A stretch of 64,000 nt of DNA from Pseudomonas sp. URMO17WK12:I2. Its GTDB lineage: Bacteria > Pseudomonadota > Gammaproteobacteria > Pseudomonadales > Pseudomonadaceae. The notes beneath the pieces are model-generated. The model had not been told where the DNA came from. It saw only the letters and a program-made list of their open reading frames with translations, and made no database searches. A program made the position numbers and the translations under genes. The stretch's first letter is position 1, and every line of letters starts with the position of its first letter. The stretch is from NCBI RefSeq assembly GCF_003253735.1, contig NZ_QKYW01000003.1, forward strand, positions 310,001-374,000, read 5' to 3'. Below, piece after piece: positions 36,857 to 45,201 of the stretch.

Positions 36857-37659
36857 AACGATTCGTTGTGGGCGCTGCCCTGTTCGCGTTCAGCCTTCTG
36901 GCCACTGCTGCGACCGAAGTGATCCCGCTTAACTTTCGCACCGCAGACGACCTGCTGCCCGTGGTGCAATCGGCACTGGGCAAGGAAGGGCGCGTCAGCG
37001 CCTATGGCAACCAGCTGATCGTCAATGCGCCGCCGGCGAAGATCGAGGAAATGCGCGCCCTGCTCGGCCAGCTCGACACCCAGCCGCGGCGCCTGTTGAT
37101 CAGTGTCGACACCAGCGAGTCGACCTATCGTGACGACCGCGGTTATGGCGTGGACGGCAGCATCAGTGCCGGCAACGGGCGCGTCGAGATCGGCCGTGGC
37201 GAAGTTGGTGGTCGTGATCAGGCGCGGATCATCCGCCGCAGTACCGACAGCCGCGGTGGCGGCACCCAGCAGGTGCAAACCAGTGAAGGCTATCCGGCGC
37301 TGATCCAGGTCGGCCAGAGCGTGCCGATCACCACCCGCAGTCGCGACGCTTACGGCCAGGTGTACGACAACACCGAATACCGCAACGTCACCCAGGGCTT
37401 CTACGTCACTGCCAGCCTGGCGGGCGATACCGTGCACCTGGACATCAGCAGCAACCGTGATCGCGTCAGCCGGCAGCAACCCGGGGTGATCGACATCCAG
37501 CAAGCCGACACCCGTGTCAGTGGTCGAGTTGGCGAGTGGATCAGCATAGGCGGCAGCAGCGAGCAGAGTCAGGCCGACAGCAGTGGCATCCTGCGCCGCT
37601 ATTCGACCGAGGGCCGCGACGATATGAGCATGCGCGTGAAAGTCGACGTGATCGACTGA
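36853..37659 (+). CDS. Short secretin-like periplasmic protein
   Basis: 268 residues with a Sec signal peptide (cleavage near ATA-ATE, about residue 20). Residues 21-85 form an N1/NolW-like secretin subdomain (VIPLNFRTADDLLPVVQSAL ... LGQLDTQPRRLLISVD). The remainder resembles part of a secretin core (ALIQVGQSVPITTRSR; GFYVTASLAGDTVHLDISSN) and ends MRVKVDVID. It is much shorter than real secretins, with no pilus or type II secretion genes nearby. Role unknown; probably outer-membrane or periplasmic. Last gene of the roxA set, coupled to the PLD-like gene. Confidence 0.7.
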   Translation: MKRFVVGAALFAFSLLATAATEVIPLNFRTADDLLPVVQSALGKEGRVSAYGNQLIVNAPPAKIEEMRALLGQLDTQPRRLLISVDTSESTYRDDRGYGVDGSISAGNGRVEIGRGEVGGRDQARIIRRSTDSRGGGTQQVQTSEGYPALIQVGQSVPITTRSRDAYGQVYDNTEYRNVTQGFYVTASLAGDTVHLDISSNRDRVSRQQPGVIDIQQADTRVSGRVGEWISIGGSSEQSQADSSGILRRYSTEGRDDMSMRVKVDVID

Positions 37660-37700
37660 AAGCCCCGTAAAAGGTGACTATACGGTCGATCTAAGACTTA

Positions 37701-37726
37701 TGTAGTACTAATAAAAAAACACTACA
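37701..37726. promoter_or_regulatory. Candidate regulator site upstream of aceA
   Basis: TGTAGT-N14-ACTACA with an A-tract spacer; the left arm also forms the palindrome TAGTACTA. It lies just upstream of the presumed aceA -35 box. RccR (RpiR family) is known to control the glyoxylate shunt in Pseudomonas and its site contains TGTAGT/ACTACA arms as far as I recall; the assignment is tentative. Confidence 0.4.
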
Positions 37727-37733
37727 AAAACGA

Positions 37734-37762
37734 TTGACGAACATTTTCGTCGGTCGCATGAT
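37734..37762 (+). promoter_or_regulatory. Probable sigma-70 promoter of aceA with overlapping palindrome
   Basis: TTGACG-N17-CATGAT. The perfect inverted repeat GACGAA-CATT-TTCGTC (37736-37751) overlaps the -35 box and could be an operator. A transcript from here has about 500 nt of leader before aceA. Confidence 0.5.
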
Positions 37763-37847
37763 GGCCTCGCTCCCGCTAATCAGGGGCTCTGGAAACGGAG
37801 TCTCCGGGTCGTATCTCGCTTACCGCAGGGATCGATTCGTGTTGTTA

Positions 37848-37989
37848 GCAGGCTGCTGAAAAACTAGCTGCGTTGCTGCTGCTTCGTTGGAAACCGGCTC
37901 AAAGTGCTCATGTACTACTCGTACACTCCGCCTTCTCGCCAGCTTCCGCCTCGCATCAGCCGCCTCGCAAACATTCTTCAGCAGTCTGC
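37848..37989. repeat. MITE-like element with terminal inverted repeats in the aceA leader
   Basis: The ends are GCAGGCTGCTGAAAAA and, reversed, GCAGACTGCTGAAGAA, 14 of 16 matching; total 142 bp. The centre has a palindromic core around GTAC-TACTC-GTAC. Similar ends (GCTGTTGAAAAA type) occur on IS elements of pseudomonads, suggesting a non-autonomous relic. No transposase and no obvious target duplication. Short open frames running through it are not regarded as genes. The rest of the gap to 38275 shows nothing recognisable. Confidence 0.6.
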
Positions 37990-38275
37990 GCGCCCACAAG
38001 GCAGCTCGACGAGATGGCGACTGGAACGAGGTTGTCCTGAGGGACGGGGAAGCGTTTCGTATCGGACTGCACAGTGCCAAGGGCGTCCACGGGCCTGCAC
38101 GCACATCATCTCGCCTATCCGGTGAGTGGCAGACGATACGCGTCGTCCATCCGGCCCAACTGCCCTCCTCACTCCGGTTTCCTCTCGACGTCTGCGGTGA
38201 GCTCGCTCCGAGCCCTGCGCCTGGACTGTGCGCGACGTTCGGCGCTCGACCAAACACACACTTGAAGGATTGACC

Positions 38276-39871
38276 ATGTCAGCTTACGAAAACGACATCA
38301 AAGCCGTTGCCGCCCTGAAAGAAGCCGCTGGCAACAGCTGGAGCGCCATCAACCCGGAATCCGTCGCTCGCATGCGTGCCCAGAACCGTTTCAAGACCGG
38401 CCTGGACATCGCCAAGTACACCGCGGCGATCATGCGCAAGGACATGGCCGAGTACGATGCCGACTCGTCCGTCTATACCCAGTCGCTCGGTTGCTGGCAC
38501 GGTTTCATTGGCCAGCAGAAGCTGATCTCCATCAAGAAACACCTGAAAACCACCAACAAGCGCTACCTCTACCTGTCCGGCTGGATGATCGCCGCGCTGC
38601 GCTCCGACTTCGGCCCGCTGCCGGATCAGTCGATGCACGAGAAAACCGCGGTTGCCGCGTTGATCGAGGAGCTCTACACCTTCCTGCGTCAGGCCGATGC
38701 CCGTGAACTGGACCTGCTGTTCAGCGCCCTCGACGCTGCGCGTGACGCAGGTGATCGTGCCAAGCAGAGCGAGATCCAGGCACAGATCGACAACTTCGAA
38801 ACCCATGTGGTGCCGATCATCGCCGACATCGACGCCGGCTTCGGCAACCCCGAGGCCACTTACCTGCTGGCCAAGAAAATGATCGAGGCCGGTGCCTGCT
38901 GCATCCAGATCGAAAACCAGGTCTCCGACGAGAAGCAGTGCGGCCACCAGGATGGCAAGGTCACCGTCCCGCACGCCGACTTCCTCGCCAAGATCAACGC
39001 GGTGCGCTACGCCTTCCTCGAACTGGGCGTGGACGACGGCGTGATCGTCGCCCGTACCGACTCCCTGGGCGCCGGCCTGACCAAGCAGATTGCCGTGACC
39101 AATGAGCCGGGCGACCTGGGCGACCAGTACAACGCGTTCCTCGACTGCGAAGAAATCAGCGCCGCCGAGCTGAACAATGGCGACGTGGTGATCAACCGTG
39201 AAGGCAAGTTGCTGCGCCCCAAGCGCCTGCCGTCCAACCTGTTCCAGTTCCGCAAGGGCACTGGTGAAGACCGCTGCGTACTGGACAGCATCACCTCGCT
39301 GCAGAACGGCGCCGACATGATCTGGATCGAGACCGAGAAGCCCCACGTTGGACAGATCAAGGCGATGGTCGATCGTGTTCGCGAAGTGGTTCCCAATGCC
39401 AAGCTGGTCTACAACAACAGCCCATCGTTCAACTGGACGCTGAGCTTCCGCCAACAGGTATTCGACGCCTTCCTGGCCGAGGGCAAGGATGTATCGGCTT
39501 ACGACCGCGCCAAGCTGATGAGCGTCGAGTACGACGAAACCGAACTGGCTCAGATTGCCGATGAGAAGATCCGCACCTTCCAGCGAGACGGTTCGGCCAA
39601 TGCCGGTATCTTCCACCACCTCATCACCCTGCCGACCTACCACACCGCCGCCCTGTCCACCGACAATCTGGCCAAAGGCTACTTTGCCGACCAGGGCATG
39701 CTGGCTTACGTCAAGGGTGTGCAGCGCCAGGAAATCCGCCAGGGTATCGCTTGCGTCAAACACCAGAACATGGCGGGCTCGGACATTGGCGATAATCACA
39801 AGGAGTACTTTGCCGGTGAAGCCGCGCTCAAGGCTGGTGGCAAAGACAACACCATGAACCAGTTCCACTGA
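38276..39871 (+). CDS. aceA: Isocitrate lyase
   Basis: Cleaves isocitrate to glyoxylate and succinate, first step of the glyoxylate shunt. 531 residues, the large type found in pseudomonads. Catalytic KQCGH motif with Cys222, metal-binding IADIDAGFGNPEATY. The ATG at 38276 follows GAAGGA. Malate synthase is not in the window. Expression probably depends on the promoter region at 37700-37762. Confidence 0.96.
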   Translation: MSAYENDIKAVAALKEAAGNSWSAINPESVARMRAQNRFKTGLDIAKYTAAIMRKDMAEYDADSSVYTQSLGCWHGFIGQQKLISIKKHLKTTNKRYLYLSGWMIAALRSDFGPLPDQSMHEKTAVAALIEELYTFLRQADARELDLLFSALDAARDAGDRAKQSEIQAQIDNFETHVVPIIADIDAGFGNPEATYLLAKKMIEAGACCIQIENQVSDEKQCGHQDGKVTVPHADFLAKINAVRYAFLELGVDDGVIVARTDSLGAGLTKQIAVTNEPGDLGDQYNAFLDCEEISAAELNNGDVVINREGKLLRPKRLPSNLFQFRKGTGEDRCVLDSITSLQNGADMIWIETEKPHVGQIKAMVDRVREVVPNAKLVYNNSPSFNWTLSFRQQVFDAFLAEGKDVSAYDRAKLMSVEYDETELAQIADEKIRTFQRDGSANAGIFHHLITLPTYHTAALSTDNLAKGYFADQGMLAYVKGVQRQEIRQGIACVKHQNMAGSDIGDNHKEYFAGEAALKAGGKDNTMNQFH

Positions 39872-39906
39872 GATCAGGCGCCGTCTGGCGCTCGTTGCAA
39901 GCCTCG

Positions 39907-39936
39907 GCCCCGGCAGTAATGCCGGGGCTTTTTTAT
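39907..39936 (+). terminator. Intrinsic terminator of aceA
   Basis: GCCCCGGCA-GTAA-TGCCGGGGC followed by TTTTTT. Confidence 0.93.
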
Positions 39937-40293
39937 GGGCAAGTAACCGTTCGAATTAATCGCTGCGTCGATGTAAGACGTTCTGCCATACCCGGTTAAA
40001 AGAAATAGATTCTCAAATGATATCAATTCCTGTTGAAGTGATTTCAAACTCTCGCTACATATAACTTGCACACGCTCACCAAGTGTCCGCCTTGTTTTGT
40101 AGATCCTTGATTTTTTTGGGGTTGTGGAAACTGGCCAATTGCGGGCATGCGACGTTTTATTAATTTTTTGTGCTGAAAAATTTACTTACACCCAATACAG
40201 GCATAACATTATGGGAATTGATTCAAGGCGCTTAATGCCTTGCCATAATTTTAAATCGTGCGTTAAGCCGTTCCTTGCCTGAGGAGCCCCGGC
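39937..40293. other. AT-rich upstream region of the nuo operon
   Basis: About 350 bp of noticeably AT-rich sequence compared with its surroundings, with no coding potential. It contains a candidate promoter (40181-40209) and an inverted repeat CAAGGC-N7-GCCTTG (40224-40242) in the presumed leader. A possible H-NS-like (MvaT) target because of its composition; this is inference. Confidence 0.5.
40181..40209 (+). promoter_or_regulatory. Candidate nuo operon promoter
   Basis: TTTACT-N17-TAACAT, 4 of 6 matches in each hexamer, 85 bp upstream of nuoA. Confidence 0.4.
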
Positions 40294-40707
40294 ATGCTGG
40301 AAGCAAGCAGTTCCCTGTCCCATAACTGGGCGTTGGCCGTTTTTTTGCTGGGTGTCGTTGGCCTCTGTGCCTTCATGATGGGTGTCTCCAGTCTGCTGGG
40401 CAGCAAGGCCTGGGGGCGCAGCAAGAACGAGCCCTTCGAATCGGGCATGCTTCCCACTGGCAGCGCGCGCCTGCGACTGTCCGCCAAATTCTATCTGGTC
40501 GCGATGCTCTTCGTGATCTTCGACGTCGAAGCCCTCTTTCTCTTCGCCTGGGCCGTCTCCGTTCGCGAAAGCGGCTGGGCCGGCTTTATCGAAGCAGCCA
40601 TTTTCATAAACATTCTGTTGGCAGGTCTTGTCTACCTTTGGCGTATCGGTGCGCTGGATTGGGCACCCGAGAGTCGTAAGGCTCGGCAGGCGAAGCTGAA
40701 ACAATGA
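40294..40707 (+). CDS. nuoA: NADH-quinone oxidoreductase subunit A
   Basis: Small membrane subunit of complex I at the junction with the peripheral arm. 137 residues, three membrane segments; ND3-like features ENPFESG-type ([12 protein letters not shown]) and [18 protein letters not shown] ribosome site. First gene of the 13-gene nuo operon. Confidence 0.96.
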   Translation: MLEASSSLSHNWALAVFLLGVVGLCAFMMGVSSLLGSKAWGRSKNEPFESGMLPTGSARLRLSAKFYLVAMLFVIFDVEALFLFAWAVSVRESGWAGFIEAAIFINILLAGLVYLWRIGALDWAPESRKARQAKLKQ

Positions 40708-40717
40708 GGCTTTGGCG

Positions 40718-41395
40718 ATGCAATACAAACTCACTCGGATCGATCCGGATGCTCCCAACGAGCAATACCCGATCGGCAAGCGGGAGGTCGTTACCGACCA
40801 ACAGCTAGAAGATGAAGTGCACAAGAACATCTACATGGGGAAACTCTCGGATGTTCTCAGTGGTGCGGTGAACTGGGGGCGCAAGAATTCCCTGTGGCCG
40901 TACAACTTCGGGCTGTCCTGTTGCTACGTGGAAATGACCACTGCCTTCACTGCACCCCACGACGTCGCACGCTTCGGCGCCGAGGTGATCCGTGCCTCCC
41001 CGCGCCAGGCCGACTTCATGGTCATTGCCGGCACCTGCTTCATCAAGATGGCGCCGGTCATCCAGCGTCTCTACGAGCAGATGCTCGAACCCAAATGGGT
41101 CATTTCCATGGGCTCGTGCGCCAATTCCGGCGGTATGTACGACATCTACTCGGTCGTTCAGGGGGTCGACAAGTTTCTTCCCGTCGACGTCTACATTCCC
41201 GGTTGCCCGCCCCGTCCCGAGGCGTTCCTGCAAGGCCTGATGCTGCTGCAGGAATCCATCGGCCAGGAGCGCCGCCCGCTGTCCTGGGTCGTTGGCGATC
41301 AAGGCGTTTATCGCGCCGAAATGCCATCCCAGAAAGAACAGCGCCGCGAGCAGCGTATTGCGGTTACCAACCTGCGTTCCCCTGACGAAGTCTGA
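40718..41395 (+). CDS. nuoB: NADH-quinone oxidoreductase subunit B
   Basis: Carries the terminal N2 4Fe-4S cluster next to the quinone site. 225 residues with the ligands in [17 protein letters not shown] and PGCPPRPE. The ATG at 40718 gives the conserved [13 protein letters not shown] start. Confidence 0.97.
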   Translation: MQYKLTRIDPDAPNEQYPIGKREVVTDQQLEDEVHKNIYMGKLSDVLSGAVNWGRKNSLWPYNFGLSCCYVEMTTAFTAPHDVARFGAEVIRASPRQADFMVIAGTCFIKMAPVIQRLYEQMLEPKWVISMGSCANSGGMYDIYSVVQGVDKFLPVDVYIPGCPPRPEAFLQGLMLLQESIGQERRPLSWVVGDQGVYRAEMPSQKEQRREQRIAVTNLRSPDEV

Positions 41396-41453
41396 GTCCT
41401 GCTTTTTCACAAGCCGGGCTCACTCTCACCGTTGACCGATAGCGATCGAGACC

Positions 41454-43235
41454 ATGACTGCAGACACCATCGTGTCCATTGCGCCCTACAAGGCGGACGA
41501 CCAAGACGTCGTCGTTGAGCTTCAATCCCGTTTTGGCGCCGACAGCTTCACGCTGCAGGCCACCCGCACCGGCATGCCGGTGATCTGGGTCGGCCGCGAC
41601 AAGCTTGTCGACGTCTTGCGCTTCCTGCGCCAGACCACCCGCCCCTACGTCATGCTGTATGACCTGCACGGCGTCGACGAGCGTCTGCGCACCCAGCGTC
41701 GTGGCCTGCCGGACGCCGATTTCACCGTGTTCTACCACCTCATGTCCCTGGAGCGTAACAGCGACGTGATGATCAAGGTGGCCCTGCGCGAAGGCGACCT
41801 CAACCTGCCTTCCGTGACCGGCATCTGGCCGAACGCCAACTGGTACGAGCGTGAAGTCTGGGACCTGTACGGCATCCATTTCACCGGGCATCCGCATCTG
41901 ACCCGCATCATGATGCCGCCGACCTGGGAAGGTCACCCGCTGCGCAAGGACTACCCGGCGCGCGCCACCGAATTCGACCCGTTCAGCCTGACCCTGGCCA
42001 AGCAACAGTTGGAGGAGGAAGCCGCGCGCTTCAACCCCGAAGACTGGGGCATGAAACGCCAGAGCGAGAACGAGGACTACATGTTCCTCAACCTCGGCCC
42101 CAACCACCCTTCGGCACATGGTGCGTTCCGCATCATTCTGCAACTCGACGGTGAAGAAATCGTCGATTGCGTGCCGGAAGTCGGTTACCACCACCGTGGT
42201 GCCGAGAAGATGGCCGAGCGCCAGAGCTGGCACAGCTTCATCCCCTACACTGACCGCATCGACTACCTGGGCGGGGTGATGAACAACCTGCCCTACGTGC
42301 TCTCGGTCGAGAAGCTTGCCGGCATCACGGTGCCGCAGAAGGTCGACACCATCCGCATCATGATGGCCGAGTTCTTCCGCATCACCAGCCACCTGCTGTT
42401 CCTGGGTACCTATATCCAGGACGTCGGCGCCATGACCCCGGTGTTCTTCACCTTCACCGACCGCCAGCGTGCCTACAAGGTGATCGAGGCCATTACCGGT
42501 TTCCGCCTGCACCCGGCCTGGTACCGCATCGGTGGCGTCGCCCACGACCTGCCGCGCGGCTGGGACAAGCTGGTCAAGGAATTCGTCGACTGGCTGCCCA
42601 AGCGCCTCGACGAATACGAAAAGGCCGCCCTGAAGAACAGCATCCTCAAGGCCCGTACCATCGGTGTGGCGCAGTACAACACCAAGGAAGCGCTGGAATG
42701 GGGAACCACCGGTGCCGGTCTGCGCGCGACCGGTTGCGACTTCGACCTGCGCAAGGCGCGCCCCTACTCCGGCTACGAGAACTTCGAGTTCGAAGTGCCG
42801 TTGGCCGCCAATGGCGATGCCTATGACCGCTGCATGGTGCGCGTCGAGGAAATGCGCCAGAGCATCAAGATCATCGACCAGTGCATGCGCAACATGCCGG
42901 AAGGCCCGTACAAGGCGGATCACCCGCTGACCACGCCGCCACCGAAAGAGCGCACCCTGCAGCACATCGAAACGCTGATCACCCACTTCCTGCAGGTTTC
43001 CTGGGGCCCGGTGATGCCAGCCAACGAAAGCTTCCAGATGATCGAAGCGACCAAGGGCATCAATAGCTATTACCTGACCAGCGATGGCAGCACCATGAGC
43101 TACCGCACCCGAATCCGTACGCCGAGCTTCCCGCACCTGCAGCAGATTCCTTCGGTGATCCGCGGCAGCATGGTCGCCGACCTGATTGCGTATTTGGGCA
43201 GTATCGACTTCGTTATGGCCGACGTGGATCGCTGA
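41454..43235 (+). CDS. nuoC: NADH-quinone oxidoreductase fused subunit C/D
   Basis: Fusion of the 30-kDa and 49-kDa subunits (nuoCD), 593 residues. NuoC part about 1-190 ([20 protein letters not shown]), NuoD part from about 205 ([15 protein letters not shown]), which forms the quinone pocket with NuoB. This fusion is usual in gammaproteobacteria. Confidence 0.97.
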   Translation: MTADTIVSIAPYKADDQDVVVELQSRFGADSFTLQATRTGMPVIWVGRDKLVDVLRFLRQTTRPYVMLYDLHGVDERLRTQRRGLPDADFTVFYHLMSLERNSDVMIKVALREGDLNLPSVTGIWPNANWYEREVWDLYGIHFTGHPHLTRIMMPPTWEGHPLRKDYPARATEFDPFSLTLAKQQLEEEAARFNPEDWGMKRQSENEDYMFLNLGPNHPSAHGAFRIILQLDGEEIVDCVPEVGYHHRGAEKMAERQSWHSFIPYTDRIDYLGGVMNNLPYVLSVEKLAGITVPQKVDTIRIMMAEFFRITSHLLFLGTYIQDVGAMTPVFFTFTDRQRAYKVIEAITGFRLHPAWYRIGGVAHDLPRGWDKLVKEFVDWLPKRLDEYEKAALKNSILKARTIGVAQYNTKEALEWGTTGAGLRATGCDFDLRKARPYSGYENFEFEVPLAANGDAYDRCMVRVEEMRQSIKIIDQCMRNMPEGPYKADHPLTTPPPKERTLQHIETLITHFLQVSWGPVMPANESFQMIEATKGINSYYLTSDGSTMSYRTRIRTPSFPHLQQIPSVIRGSMVADLIAYLGSIDFVMADVDR

Positions 43236-43245
43236 GGAGCACACC

Positions 43246-43737
43246 ATGAGCATGATTCAGACTGACCGTTTCGCCCTCAGCGAAACCGAGCGCTCGGCCA
43301 TCGAGCACGAGATGCACCATTACGAAGACCCGCGCGCGGCCAGCATCGAAGCGCTGAAGATCGTCCAGAAGCAGCGCGGCTGGGTGCCGGACGGCGCCGC
43401 CGACGCCATTGGCGCGATTCTCGGTATTCCGGCCAGCGACGTGGAGGGTGTCGCCACCTTCTATAGCCAGATTTTCCGCCAGCCGGTCGGCCGCCACATC
43501 ATCCGCGTGTGCGACAGCATGACCTGCTTTATCGGTGGCCATGAGAACGTGCTCGGCAGCATCAAGTCCGAGCTGGGCATCGTGCCCGGGCAGACCACCG
43601 CTGACGGCCGCTTCACCCTGCTGCCGGTGTGCTGCCTGGGCAACTGCGACAAGGCACCGGCGCTGATGATCGACGACGAGACCTTTGGCGACGTGCAACC
43701 CGAAGGCGTGGCGCAATTGCTGGAGAGCTTCCAATGA
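43246..43737 (+). CDS. nuoE: NADH-quinone oxidoreductase subunit E
   Basis: Thioredoxin-like 24-kDa subunit with 2Fe-2S cluster N1a. 163 residues; ligands in CDSMTC and [10 protein letters not shown]. The ATG at 43246 follows a GAGGAG site; a second ATG two codons later is possible. Overlaps nuoF by ATGA. Confidence 0.95.
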   Translation: MSMIQTDRFALSETERSAIEHEMHHYEDPRAASIEALKIVQKQRGWVPDGAADAIGAILGIPASDVEGVATFYSQIFRQPVGRHIIRVCDSMTCFIGGHENVLGSIKSELGIVPGQTTADGRFTLLPVCCLGNCDKAPALMIDDETFGDVQPEGVAQLLESFQ

Positions 43738-45095
43738 CCAGTCGCAGCTCGAACCTGCTGACCTCCTTCGGTCCGGCCAACCGCATCGCCCGCAGCGAAG
43801 AGACCCATCCGCTGACCTGGCGCCTGCGTGACGACGCGCAGCCGGTGTGGCTGGACGAATACCAGCAGAAGAACGGTTATGCCGCCGCCCGCAAGGCGCT
43901 GGCCGAGATGGCCCAGGCCGACATCGTGCAGACCGTCAAGGATTCCGGCCTCAAGGGCCGCGGTGGTGCGGGCTTCCCCACTGGCGTGAAGTGGGGCCTG
44001 ATGCCCAACGACGAATCGCTGAACATCCGCTACCTGCTGTGCAACGCGGACGAGATGGAGCCCAATACCTGGAAGGACCGCATGCTGATGGAACAGCTGC
44101 CGCACCTCCTGGTTGAAGGCATGCTGATCAGCGCCCGGGCACTGAAGGCGTATCGCGGCTATATCTTCCTGCGCGGCGAATACGTCGACGCGGCTGCCAA
44201 CCTCAATCGCGCCATCGACGAAGCCAAGGCTGCCGGCCTGCTCGGCAAGAACATCCTGGGCAGCGGTTTCGATTTCGAGCTGTTCGTGCACACCGGTGCC
44301 GGGCGTTATATCTGCGGTGAAGAAACCGCGCTGATCAACTCCCTGGAAGGCCGCCGTGCCAACCCGCGCGCCAAGCCGCCGTTCCCGGCCGCCGTAGGCG
44401 TATGGGGCAAGCCGACTTGCGTCAACAACGTCGAGACCCTGTGCAACGTGCCGGCCATCGTCGCCCATGGCGTGGACTGGTACAAATCCCTGGCCCGCGA
44501 AGGCAGCGAAGACCACGGCACCAAACTGATGGGCTTCTCCGGCAAGGTCAAGAACCCCGGGATCTGGGAGCTGCCCTTCGGCATCAGCGCCCGCGAACTG
44601 TTCGAAGACTACGCCGGAGGCATGCGCGACGGTTACACCCTCAAGGCCTGGCAGCCAGGCGGCGCCGGTACCGGCTTCCTGCTGCCCGAGCACCTCGAGG
44701 CGTCCATGTACGCCGCCGGCATCGCCAAGGTTGGCACCCGTATGGGTACCGGCCTGGCACTGGCCATCGACAACACCGTGAACATGGTGTCGCTGCTGCG
44801 CAACATGGAGGAGTTCTTCGCCCGCGAATCCTGCGGCTGGTGCACACCTTGCCGTGACGGCCTGCCGTGGAGCGTGAAGATCCTCCGTGCCCTGGAACGC
44901 AAGCAAGGTACCCGCGAGGACATCGACACCCTCCTCGGCCTGGTCAACTTCCTCGGCCCAGGCAAGACCTTCTGTGCTCACGCGCCGGGCGCCGTGGAGC
45001 CATTGGGCAGCGCGATCAAGTATTTCCGTGAAGAGTTCGAAGCCGGTGTGGGCGCCTCTGCGCCGCAGCCTCCGGTAGCGGTACACGCGGTATAG
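43734..45095 (+). CDS. nuoF: NADH-quinone oxidoreductase subunit F
   Basis: NADH- and FMN-binding subunit with 4Fe-4S cluster N3. 453 residues; FMN/NADH site [32 protein letters not shown], cluster ligands [12 protein letters not shown] plus a later Cys (KTFCAHA). Start overlaps nuoE stop. Confidence 0.97.
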   Translation: MTSRSSNLLTSFGPANRIARSEETHPLTWRLRDDAQPVWLDEYQQKNGYAAARKALAEMAQADIVQTVKDSGLKGRGGAGFPTGVKWGLMPNDESLNIRYLLCNADEMEPNTWKDRMLMEQLPHLLVEGMLISARALKAYRGYIFLRGEYVDAAANLNRAIDEAKAAGLLGKNILGSGFDFELFVHTGAGRYICGEETALINSLEGRRANPRAKPPFPAAVGVWGKPTCVNNVETLCNVPAIVAHGVDWYKSLAREGSEDHGTKLMGFSGKVKNPGIWELPFGISARELFEDYAGGMRDGYTLKAWQPGGAGTGFLLPEHLEASMYAAGIAKVGTRMGTGLALAIDNTVNMVSLLRNMEEFFARESCGWCTPCRDGLPWSVKILRALERKQGTREDIDTLLGLVNFLGPGKTFCAHAPGAVEPLGSAIKYFREEFEAGVGASAPQPPVAVHAV

Positions 45096-45201
45096 GCCTG
45101 ACGGCCGGACAAGTGGGCGTAAAACGCCGTCCGGCCCGGGTCGCAAAAAAGCATTCCCTTAGCCCGTCCACCTCACGGTGGGCAAACGAAGACTGAAGAA
45201 A

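Noticed and set aside
37848-37989. Complete insertion sequence at the aceA leader
   Set aside because: Only 142 bp with no transposase frame; can be at most a non-autonomous relic.
37887-38273. 128-codon ORF upstream of aceA
   Set aside because: It is read through the MITE-like repeat and has no ribosome site or family match; similar spurious ORFs arise wherever this repeat type occurs.
40021-40160. ANR/FNR box (TTGAT-N4-ATCAA) in the nuo leader
   Set aside because: Only half-sites resembling TTGAT and ATCAA were found, not at the required spacing.
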